Source of the DNA: Bacteroidota bacterium
Lineage (GTDB): Bacteria; Bacteroidota; Bacteroidia; Bacteroidales; Dysgonomonadaceae
Assembly: GCA_023399295.1 (NCBI GenBank)
Contig: JAEWQF010000040.1
Coordinates: forward strand, 1 to 13,707
Reading direction: 5' to 3'
Length of the DNA: 13,707 nt
Both the position numbers and the translations under genes were made by a program. Positions 6,816 through 12,894 of this stretch are shown here, piece after piece. The number at the start of each line of letters is the position of its first letter. The stretch's first letter is position 1. The notes beneath the pieces were generated by a model, which made no database searches, was not told where the DNA came from, and saw only the letters and a list, made by a program, of their open reading frames with translations.

Positions 6816-7733
6816 ATGCACAAACCAATCCTGATCCTTGTAACAATGACTCTCTTACAAACCCTCACTGCACAACATAGCGATGCGGTCACCAGCGAAC
6901 TGGTGCTGCTAAACGTAAAGAGTGGCAAGGAGAAAGTGATTCTTACCGAAGAGCGTCACTTTGAAGCTCCCAACTGGTCTCGCGACGGCCATTTCCTGAT
7001 CATCAACAGTGGCGGACTGCTGGAAAAGATAGCGGTGAACGGGAAGAAGGAGGGAGTGATTGATACCGGTTTTGCCGACAACTGCAACAACGACCACGGG
7101 TTCTCATTCGATGGCCGCTGGTTGGTTGTCAGCCACAACGATCCACGTGTCAACTCCCAGGGTGGCAACTCGCGCATCTTCATGCTGCCTGCTGGGGGAG
7201 GTCTGCCCCGCCTGGTCACCCAGGGCTATCCCAGCTACTGGCATGGCATCAGCCCCGACAATCAGTGGGTGGTCTACTGTGCAATGCGAAATGGAGCGTG
7301 GGACGTATGGAAGGCACATACCATTCGCGACGAGGAGGTACGTCTGACAGATAGTGAAGGGCTGGACGACGGTCCTGAGTTCAGTTACGACGGCCGGTGG
7401 ATCTACTTTAACAGCAACCGCTCCGGGCGGATGCACATCTACCGGATGCGACCCGATGGCAGTGAGCAGGAACAGCTCACCTCCGATGAGTATGACAACT
7501 GGTTTCCACATCCCGGGCCCGATAACCGGAGCGTGGTTTACATCTCCTATCTGGAGGATCAGCGGGGAGAGCATCCTTTCGGGAAGGATGTGAAGATACG
7601 GTTGCTTGATGTGGATAGCGGAGAGTGTCGCGATCTGACACCTGTCTTCTACGGGGGACAAGGATCACTGAATGTACATAGCTGGTCGCCCGATGGCCGG
7701 CAGATCGCCTACGTCCGTTATCGTCGTCGCTAG
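6816..7733 (+). CDS. Exported TolB/PD40-type beta-propeller protein
   Basis: This encodes 305 residues. An N-terminal signal peptide (hydrophobic residues 4-17, likely cut near T-A-Q at 18-20) precedes about six PD40/WD40-like blades. These are marked by repeats of the W/F-S-x-D-G-R-W-x-V/I-Y form near residues 53, 97, 145, 189, 234 and 290 (for example FSYDGRWIYFNSNRSG and WSPDGRQIAYVR). The whole chain is propeller, without the N-terminal domain of true TolB and without a peptidase domain, so it is not called tolB. It is likely periplasmic. Such proteins often bind peptides, glycans or partner proteins, but the ligand is unknown. Its ATG follows the hemH stop by 3 bases, so it should be co-transcribed. 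Its stop codon overlaps that of the convergent regulator gene through a shared CTAG. Confidence 0.87.
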   Translation: MHKPILILVTMTLLQTLTAQHSDAVTSELVLLNVKSGKEKVILTEERHFEAPNWSRDGHFLIINSGGLLEKIAVNGKKEGVIDTGFADNCNNDHGFSFDGRWLVVSHNDPRVNSQGGNSRIFMLPAGGGLPRLVTQGYPSYWHGISPDNQWVVYCAMRNGAWDVWKAHTIRDEEVRLTDSEGLDDGPEFSYDGRWIYFNSNRSGRMHIYRMRPDGSEQEQLTSDEYDNWFPHPGPDNRSVVYISYLEDQRGEHPFGKDVKIRLLDVDSGECRDLTPVFYGGQGSLNVHSWSPDGRQIAYVRYRRR

Positions 7734-8383
7734 ATGTAATACTCCACCGGGTCAGCGATACCAGCCTGCAGCGCGTAGCGGGTCACCTCACTGAGGCTGT
7801 TCATCCCGAGTTTGCGATAGATGTTGCGACGGTGTGCATTTACAGTGTGGAAGCTGAGATGCTTCTCGAAGGCAATCTCCTTGGTGGTTTTACCGAAGGC
7901 TATCTCACGCAGGATGCTTTTTTCGGAAGGTGTGAGTGGATCGGCATGCTGCCTCGTCGATACTCCCTCTCTCAAAACCGATTCAGCATATTCACAATGA
8001 TACGAGCTACCTTCTGAAACCGCCAGCAGTGCTTCACTGATCTCATCCAGTCGCTCCTGCTTGGTTACCACGCTGATATCGGGATCGGCCAACAGAAGAC
8101 GGCGCAGGAAATGTTCCTCAGGCTCATCACTGAAGAGCAGCCAGGAGGAGCCGGCCGCCCCGCTCTTCATGTTATGCAACTGCGAGAGCGACTGAAAGTC
8201 GAACAGGGAGTAGTCAACCACCACTACAGAAGAGGGATGGCTGCGCAACAACCCCTGAAGCTGTTGGTAGCCGTCAGCCTCAGCAATCACCACATCGCCC
8301 AACAGTTCTTCCAACAGGGCGATGACACCGCGACGGGTGATATCCTGGTTGTCTGCAATGATATAATGGGAATACGTTTTCAT
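7730..8383 (-). CDS. NarL/FixJ-type response regulator with LuxR helix-turn-helix
   Basis: This encodes 217 residues from the ATG at 8383, which has a purine-rich AGGAGAGAGAGG just upstream, a rare good ribosome-binding site here. A TTG at 8404 would add 7 residues. The receiver domain is residues ~3-125. D57 in VVVVDYSL is the phosphoacceptor, S85 the switch residue and K108 the conserved lysine. Only one acidic residue of the usual pair is present (A-D11-N12). The C-terminal GerE/LuxR domain (~150-210) has LTPSEKSILREIAFGKTTKE and HTVNAHRRNIYRKLGM, both canonical for DNA binding. It should be a two-component transcription regulator. No histidine kinase is in the window, so it is an orphan locally. 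It diverges from cysK over 127 bases containing a near-palindrome, so self-control or cysK control is possible but unproven. Confidence 0.93.
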   Translation of the reverse strand: MKTYSHYIIADNQDITRRGVIALLEELLGDVVIAEADGYQQLQGLLRSHPSSVVVVDYSLFDFQSLSQLHNMKSGAAGSSWLLFSDEPEEHFLRRLLLADPDISVVTKQERLDEISEALLAVSEGSSYHCEYAESVLREGVSTRQHADPLTPSEKSILREIAFGKTTKEIAFEKHLSFHTVNAHRRNIYRKLGMNSLSEVTRYALQAGIADPVEYYI

Positions 8384-8401
8384 CCTCTCTCTCCTGAGTG
8401 A

Positions 8402-8409
8402 CAAAAGTA
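8402..8409 (-). promoter_or_regulatory. -7 element for the response regulator
   Basis: The reverse strand reads TACTTTTG, a TAnnTTTG match 19 bases ahead of the ATG at 8383. The -33 part is weak: the nearest candidate is TTTC at 8436-8433 with a long 23-base spacer, lying in the palindrome at 8435-8456. Confidence 0.45.
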
Positions 8410-8434
8410 ATCATTTCTCCTGGTTCCTGGGTGA

Positions 8435-8456
8435 AAATAACACAATTGTGCTATTT
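8435..8456. repeat. 22-base near-palindrome, candidate operator
   Basis: The 10-base core CACAATTGTG is a perfect palindrome. It is flanked by one mismatched pair (8440/8451) and then perfect AAATA and TATTT arms, so 20 of 22 positions are symmetric. It lies between the response regulator and cysK and touches the presumed -33 regions of both. The size fits a dimeric helix-turn-helix regulator such as a LuxR-type protein. Confidence 0.6.
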
Positions 8457-8484
8457 CTGGTGAGGGGAGATCCCCCTACCTTTG
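8454..8484 (+). promoter_or_regulatory. cysK promoter
   Basis: TTTC at 8454-8457 (one change from TTTG), a 19-base spacer and TACCTTTG at 8477-8484, a full TAnnTTTG match. The expected start is near 8491, about 20 bases before the cysK ATG. The spacer carries an inverted repeat, GGGGA-GA-TCCCC (8464-8475), and the -33 end overlaps the 22-base near-palindrome. Confidence 0.65.
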
Positions 8485-8510
8485 TAAAAAATTAAACAAC
8501 AAAAGAGAGT

Positions 8511-9458
8511 ATGACAAAAATTGCAGAGAAATTGACAGATCTGATTGGCAACACACCCTTGTTGCGATTGAATCGGCTGGAAGCATCAGAAGGAGCTAAG
8601 GCACAAATCATTGCCAAGCTGGAGAGTTTTAACCCGCAGGGGAGCGTGAAAGACCGCATCGCACTGGCGATGGTGGAAGATGCGGAAAAAAGGGGGTTGC
8701 TCAAAAAGGGCTCGGTCATCATCGAACCCACCAGCGGCAATACAGGCATCGGACTTGCTTTTGTCTCTTCCATCAAACAGTACCGGCTGATCCTTACCAT
8801 GCCGGAGACGATGAGTCTCGAACGGAGAAACCTGCTCAAGGCACTGGGTGCTGAGCTGGTGTTGACACCCGGACCCGAAGGCATGAAGGGAGCCATCGCC
8901 AGGGCAAAGGAGTTGCAAGCAAACACAGAGGGTGCGGTCATCCTGCAGCAGTTCGAGAATCCTGCCAATCCCGAGATCCATTACCGCACCACCGGTGAAG
9001 AGATCTGGCGCGATACGGATGGAAAGGTAGATATCCTGGTGAGTGGCATCGGCACCGGCGGTACGGCTAGTGGTGCTGGCAAACGTCTCAAGGAGCTCAA
9101 TCCGGCCATCAGGGTCTTTGCTGTGGAACCGGCCGACTCACCGGTACTCTCGGGCGGCAATCCAGGTCCCCACAAGATACAGGGTATCGGCGCCGGTTTT
9201 GTGCCGGGCATCTACAATGCCAGTGTGGTTGATGGGGTGCTCACTGTCGGCAACGACGAGGCCATCCGCACAGGCAGGAAGCTGGCCTCCCTGGAGGGAT
9301 TGCTAGCCGGCATCTCCTCGGGAGCCGCGACACATGCAGCCTTGCAGTTGGCACAACTGGAAGAAAACAGGGGCAAACAGATTGTGGTGATTCTGCCCGA
9401 CACGGGTGAACGCTACCTCTCCACCCTGCTCTATGCTTTTGACGAGTATCCCTTATAA
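8511..9458 (+). CDS. cysK: Cysteine synthase A (O-acetylserine sulfhydrylase)
   Basis: This encodes 315 residues, normal for CysK. With pyridoxal phosphate it makes L-cysteine and acetate from O-acetylserine and sulfide in the cytosol. The PLP lysine is K47 in NPQGSVKDR. The substrate loop is TSGNTG at 74-79, the phosphate loop is GIGTGGTASG, and the C-terminal ISSGAA and PDTGERYLST segments are present. Nothing suggests the regulatory domain of cystathionine beta-synthase. The PEGMKGAI segment is typical of CysK rather than CysM. The start ATG at 8511 follows AAAAGAGAGT and a strong Bacteroidota promoter. It is divergent from the response regulator and convergent, 11 bases apart, with the MetY-type gene, so two sulfide-incorporating enzymes are side by side. 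No cysE is in the window. Confidence 0.96.
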   Translation: MTKIAEKLTDLIGNTPLLRLNRLEASEGAKAQIIAKLESFNPQGSVKDRIALAMVEDAEKRGLLKKGSVIIEPTSGNTGIGLAFVSSIKQYRLILTMPETMSLERRNLLKALGAELVLTPGPEGMKGAIARAKELQANTEGAVILQQFENPANPEIHYRTTGEEIWRDTDGKVDILVSGIGTGGTASGAGKRLKELNPAIRVFAVEPADSPVLSGGNPGPHKIQGIGAGFVPGIYNASVVDGVLTVGNDEAIRTGRKLASLEGLLAGISSGAATHAALQLAQLEENRGKQIVVILPDTGERYLSTLLYAFDEYPL

Positions 9459-9469
9459 GTAATTGGGGG

Positions 9470-10699
9470 TTATCCCATCGCCTGCCGGATATCAGCCAGC
9501 AGTGAATCCACACTCTCCAGTCCCACCGACAGGCGCAGTGTGGTTTCTTTTATCTGCATCAGTGACCGCTGCTCCGGGGTGAAGGAGCCATAGATGGTGC
9601 TCGCGGGATGAAGGATCAGTGAGCGGTTGTCGAACAGGTTGGTGGCACGCCGTATCAGTTTCAGTCGATCCAGGAACCGGAAGCAGCGCTCCTTTGATGC
9701 CAGATCGAAGGTGAGCATTGCCCCGGGATATTCTCCAAACTGACGGCGGCTCACCTCCACAAAAGGATTGTCAGCAAGCGCGGTATGGTTCACCGACAGT
9801 ATACCCGGCAAAGCGACAAGCTGCTGAGCCAACGTGTTGCAGGTGGCTGCATGGCGGTTGTATCGGGTGGGCAGTGTTTCCAGTCCCAGTGACTGCTGAT
9901 ATGCCACTTCGGGTGTCATGTAGGCACCCAGGTTGCGGTGTATCTCACGACGCAACTTGAGGTGAAAGGCCGAAGGCGAGAGACCCTCCAGTGATTGGAG
10001 CCGGGGCGACCGGCTCCAGTTGAACGCTCCATAGTCGATGATCAGGCCACCCAGGCTGGTAGCTCCTCCTGAGATGTACTTGGTACTTGAGACCACCTCG
10101 ATATCCACCCCGAAATCGCCTGCACGGAAGTGTGAGAAGGGCACCAGTGTGCTGTCGGCCACAAGGGGTATCCCGGCCGCATGGGCCACATGGCTCAGTG
10201 CTGCCAGATCGGCCACCTCCATCTGCGGATTGGCAATCACCTCCACGAACAGGGCACAGGTCTCTCCGTCGATGCTTGCAGCCACCTCCTCCGGGTTGGT
10301 CAGGTCGCAAAAGCGTACCTCCACACCAAAGGCGTTCAATGTGTTTACGAAAAACGAATAGGTGTTGCCGAAGAGGTGTTGCGAGGTGATGATGTTGCTG
10401 CCACTCCATGACAGGGTGAAGAAGGTGTTGCTGATGGCTGCCATGCCCGAATTGAGAGCTGTCACCCCGCAGGCGTCGGTGATCTCTTTCACCTGATCCT
10501 CAAAGTGCTGCACCGTGGGGTTTGTCACACGTGAATAGGTATGCTCCGCTGTGCGGCCACAGAAGGCATCTTCCATCTCCGCTGCTGTAGCAAACTCATA
10601 GGCAAGGGTATGATAAACCGGCATCGAAAGCGAGCCGTAGGGATCATTTTTGGGGAAGGGCTTGTGCAGCAACCTTGCTTCGTATTCTTGTCTGTCCAT
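9470..10699 (-). CDS. metY: O-acetylhomoserine sulfhydrylase-like PLP enzyme
   Basis: This encodes 409 residues of the Cys/Met metabolism PLP family. The probable reaction is O-acetylhomoserine plus sulfide to homocysteine, a direct route to methionine. Family marks are YSRVTNPT (55-62), ALNSGMAAIS (81-90), the PLP-contacting D182 in VADST, and the PLP lysine K207 in SSTKYISGGATSLGG. Sister enzymes (cystathionine gamma-synthase, gamma-lyase, methionine gamma-lyase) share these motifs. At 409 residues it is a little shorter than typical MetY (~425-430), so the symbol is an inference. The neighbouring cysK and the lack of a GH-type motif after the lysine favour a sulfhydrylase. Start ATG 10699 is 33 bases after the DUF4886 gene, probably the same transcript. 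It ends tail-to-tail with cysK, with no terminator evident in the 11-base gap. Confidence 0.85.
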   Translation of the reverse strand: MDRQEYEARLLHKPFPKNDPYGSLSMPVYHTLAYEFATAAEMEDAFCGRTAEHTYSRVTNPTVQHFEDQVKEITDACGVTALNSGMAAISNTFFTLSWSGSNIITSQHLFGNTYSFFVNTLNAFGVEVRFCDLTNPEEVAASIDGETCALFVEVIANPQMEVADLAALSHVAHAAGIPLVADSTLVPFSHFRAGDFGVDIEVVSSTKYISGGATSLGGLIIDYGAFNWSRSPRLQSLEGLSPSAFHLKLRREIHRNLGAYMTPEVAYQQSLGLETLPTRYNRHAATCNTLAQQLVALPGILSVNHTALADNPFVEVSRRQFGEYPGAMLTFDLASKERCFRFLDRLKLIRRATNLFDNRSLILHPASTIYGSFTPEQRSLMQIKETTLRLSVGLESVDSLLADIRQAMG

Positions 10700-10732
10700 T
10701 GAAATAGTGTTGAGTTGTAATCTGATCCGTAA

Positions 10733-11599
10733 CTAAAATGAGGAGAACAGCTGTGCCGCTGTTTCACATACCACCACCGGTGTGATCTGAAACGGTTTCC
10801 GATTGGCATAATGGGCTGCCAGCTGTGCTGTAAGTGCCTCACAGGAACTGATCTCATCGGGCAGGTAACTGTTTCCCACCACCGACTTGCCAAAGAGCAC
10901 CTCATACCAGATAGCGGAGGCGGTATAACGACCATAATGAAGCTGCAGGTGATACCCATCACGACAGAAGGTGTCACCCAGGTGACTGGTGCGACCATTC
11001 TGAATGGCAGTACCTGCCGGAATGAGCAACCCGATACCCGACTGTTCAGCAACACGTCTGGTTGCATCGATGATAGCGTGATACATTGTCAATTGATCGT
11101 TGTGGTAGTTGGCGAAACCCTTGTGTGTGGAGTCACTGGAATAAGCCCAGGTGGCATGCAGGATGAATGTAACATCCTTATTCAAGGCGTGTGCTCTGGC
11201 GTAATCCATCAGAAAGGTTATGTGTGGAAAGTAGGAGTCATATTGACCCGACTGGGGGCTCGCCTGCTGAAATGAGATGTAATCCCACTTTTCGTCGACA
11301 AGGGCATCAGTGAGCCTGTAATTGGGGGTGATGCTCTTCACCCCACCCACGATCTTTCGGTATGAATAGGCCGGAGTGTCATTGGATGCATTGGCATGGT
11401 GCTTCTCCAGTGAACAGCCGGCGATGTACATGTTCCCGATCACAATGGTGTCACCCTCTGCGGCCACGAGACCCTGTAAATAATGTTCCACCGCATCATC
11501 CGAGAAACTGTTGCCAATGGTCAGCAGGCGTATTTCCCTGGAGAATAGAAATGCGTGAACAAGGAAGAGCGAGAGGAGTAACAATGTAATTTTTTTCAT
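10733..11599 (-). CDS. Exported DUF4886 / SGNH-hydrolase-like protein
   Basis: This encodes 288 residues from the ATG at 11599, which starts directly at a signal peptide (MKKITLLLLSLFLVHAFLFS). The frame extends back to 11644, but those residues precede the signal peptide and look untranslated. The mature protein opens with REIRLLTIGNSFSDDAVEHYL, the hallmark block I of DUF4886. The GNSFS serine S31 corresponds to the SGNH nucleophile. Further family features are IAGCSLEKHH, DYISFQQASPQSG, and the RDGYHL segment with D214 and H217 as the likely catalytic Asp/His. The family is common in Bacteroidota and often found among polysaccharide-degrading or envelope genes; the predicted activity is ester hydrolysis of a carbohydrate or glycan substituent, but this is inference. 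It sits 33 bases upstream of the MetY-type gene, an unexpected partner. Confidence 0.85.
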   Translation of the reverse strand: MKKITLLLLSLFLVHAFLFSREIRLLTIGNSFSDDAVEHYLQGLVAAEGDTIVIGNMYIAGCSLEKHHANASNDTPAYSYRKIVGGVKSITPNYRLTDALVDEKWDYISFQQASPQSGQYDSYFPHITFLMDYARAHALNKDVTFILHATWAYSSDSTHKGFANYHNDQLTMYHAIIDATRRVAEQSGIGLLIPAGTAIQNGRTSHLGDTFCRDGYHLQLHYGRYTASAIWYEVLFGKSVVGNSYLPDEISSCEALTAQLAAHYANRKPFQITPVVVCETAAQLFSSF

Positions 11600-11632
11600 C
11601 TTGAATCTCAATTTCGTTTCAATCAATCCACA

Positions 11633-11674
11633 TGGCCCTCTCACCCCTCATTGGATGTGTGAGAGAATCAGCCA
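11633..11674 (-). other. Possible structured leader ahead of the DUF4886 gene
   Basis: On the reverse strand a stem of TGGC/GCCA, a bulge and then CTCTCAC/GTGAGAG (11665-11659 with 11644-11638) encloses a 14-base loop. It lies about 35 bases upstream of the ATG at 11599. No U-run follows, so it is not a terminator. It does not match a riboswitch I recognise. It might be chance structure. Confidence 0.3.
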
Positions 11675-11703
11675 ATCGGTGGGAGGCGTGGTATCTCCAA
11701 TTG

Positions 11704-11735
11704 AAAAAACCCCAACCTCTTTCTGAAGCCGGGGT
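11704..11735 (-). terminator. Intrinsic terminator
   Basis: On the reverse strand: ACCCC, GGCTTC, loop AGAAA, GAGGTT, GGGGT, followed by TTTTTC. The stem is 11 continuous pairs (three of them G-U) with a 5-base loop and a run of U. It sits 12 bases after the stop of the 39-codon reverse-strand gene and closes the ruvC-SPOR-small peptide group. Confidence 0.85.
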
Positions 11736-11747
11736 CTCCCAATTATC

Positions 11748-11867
11748 TCAATGGAAATCAGGAAAGCGATACCTGTCTACCGGTGGCACCACTCTTCTGC
11801 GCAGCTTGTACATCTGGTAAACCCAATAGAGCAGAAATCCTGCAATCACATTGCTTTTGAAAGACAT
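11748..11867 (-). CDS. 39-residue single-pass membrane peptide
   Basis: A complete small frame, ATG at 11867 to TGA at 11748, encodes 39 residues. It opens MSFKSN, then a hydrophobic, aromatic segment VIAGFLLYWVYQMY (residues 7-20), followed by KLRRR and a proline/aromatic tail (VVPPVDRYRFPDFH). The basic cluster after the helix suggests N-out, C-in by the positive-inside rule, though the topology is uncertain. The ATG lies just 6 bases after the stop of the HU-SPOR gene, and a strong terminator follows 12 bases after its own stop. It therefore sits in the last position of a transcription unit, with spacing that fits translational coupling. I do not recognise it. It could be an accessory peptide to the SPOR protein or a short hypothetical protein. 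Confidence rests on context and composition, not homology. Confidence 0.6.
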   Translation of the reverse strand: MSFKSNVIAGFLLYWVYQMYKLRRRVVPPVDRYRFPDFH

Positions 11868-11873
11868 AACCAA

Positions 11874-12845
11874 TTATCGTTTTAGAATCCATGCATCCCT
11901 GTAAGCAGGATGTTCCTTGTGTATCATCCTCAAAGTGCTTTCTGCATCCTTCCTTTCGGCAAATGAGACAGCATAGACATCGATCCGTTCGGGACGTTCT
12001 AGCCATCCCCGTTGAGCGAATCCTCCTTCAAGCAGGTCCTCCATCATCCTCTCTGCCACCTCTTTCACCTCATACACACCCACAATGATATAGTAACGTG
12101 TCTGGTTCACTTCAGTCACACTGCTTTCCTGTTCGTCAAAAGGAGCACCCGTGACCAGATCCGTTGCATCGGTCACGCTGGTCTCGACCGCCGGCGCATC
12201 TGTCGCAACGAATGCGTCGGATGCCGCAGTGCTGTTATGCTGACGTGGACGATTCCCAAACAGATCGTTCTCTGAGATGAGCTGTGCTGCCTGGCGTTCG
12301 ATGGAACGATCACCTACCGGTAACAGGAACATCAGCAGCAGGAGGATTGCTGCAGCAGCAGCTGTGATACCGATGGTGCGGGATCGGGGTGAGTGCTGCT
12401 CGCCACGAGCCACAGCAGTGGAGGGCTGCATTTGTATCAATGGCTTCAGGGTGGCAGTACCCAGGCCAAAGAATGCGGGTTGTACGTATGGTGTAGGTTT
12501 GTAGACAAACTGTTTGTCATTGTTCGTCTCAAAGAGACCCAGGCGACCCATCTCAACCCTTTTCTCCTCTCTCAGCGCCCTTAACAACTCCTGTACAGCA
12601 TATTCGATTTTCTGCATTGCTGCCTCGAATGGGACAGCATCACTCTTCATGAATGATTGCGCCAACAACCCGTCGTTGTGGGTGAGGTAGCGGTTGAATA
12701 CCAGTTCGCTGGAGGGGGGGTGAAAGGTGGCGATGCCGTCTCTGCGTGCAGGTGTGCTGTTGACAACGAATCCGCCGAAGCCGGGGATGATCACGCAATT
12801 GTGGTCATGCAACAGAAACTCGATATGTGAAACAAGTTCGTTCAT
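11874..12845 (-). CDS. CCDC81-type HU domain, transmembrane and SPOR protein
   Basis: This encodes 323 residues from the ATG at 12845. Alternative starts are at 12872 and 12860; a -7 box at 12875-12882 makes the later starts likelier, and MNELVSHIEFLL is the usual family beginning. Two tandem HU/CCDC81-like segments occupy about residues 1-120 (NCVIIPGFGGFV near 16-27, MGRLGLF near 99-105). A predicted transmembrane helix lies at 158-178 (ITAAAAAILLLLMFLLPVG). A Ser/Thr/Asp-rich linker leads to a C-terminal SPOR domain (250-323, RYYIIVGVYEVKEVAERM, IDVYAVSF). SPOR domains bind denuded septal peptidoglycan, so the protein probably spans the inner membrane with SPOR in the periplasm and the HU-like part in the cytosol. 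That layout is characteristic of Bacteroidota. The HU-like part could touch DNA or protein; this is not shown. It lies downstream of ruvC. Confidence 0.85.
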   Translation of the reverse strand: MNELVSHIEFLLHDHNCVIIPGFGGFVVNSTPARRDGIATFHPPSSELVFNRYLTHNDGLLAQSFMKSDAVPFEAAMQKIEYAVQELLRALREEKRVEMGRLGLFETNNDKQFVYKPTPYVQPAFFGLGTATLKPLIQMQPSTAVARGEQHSPRSRTIGITAAAAAILLLLMFLLPVGDRSIERQAAQLISENDLFGNRPRQHNSTAASDAFVATDAPAVETSVTDATDLVTGAPFDEQESSVTEVNQTRYYIIVGVYEVKEVAERMMEDLLEGGFAQRGWLERPERIDVYAVSFAERKDAESTLRMIHKEHPAYRDAWILKR

Positions 12846-12874
12846 CTGATCAATCGGCATTTGAATCATCAAAG

Positions 12875-12882
12875 CAAAGATA
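12875..12882 (-). promoter_or_regulatory. -7 element between ruvC and the SPOR gene
   Basis: The reverse strand reads TATCTTTG, an exact TAnnTTTG match in the short space after the ruvC stop. No -33 TTTG is present 19-21 bases upstream. If used, transcription would begin near 12868, inside the longest frame of the SPOR gene, favouring the ATG at 12845. Confidence 0.45.
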
Positions 12883-12894
12883 AATAAAAAAGAT

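Noticed and set aside
11692..11745. Approximate direct repeat of TCTCC(C)AATT flanking the terminator
   Set aside because: Only about 9 bases and imperfect; no element or target duplication is associated.
11632..11820. Forward 62-codon frame between the DUF4886 and SPOR genes
   Set aside because: It runs through the reverse-strand terminator and the 39-codon gene, with no promoter or family resemblance.
11758..12006. Reverse-strand 82-codon frame overlapping the SPOR gene end
   Set aside because: Out of frame with the SPOR domain and Cys-rich; the 39-codon frame fits the spacing and terminator better.
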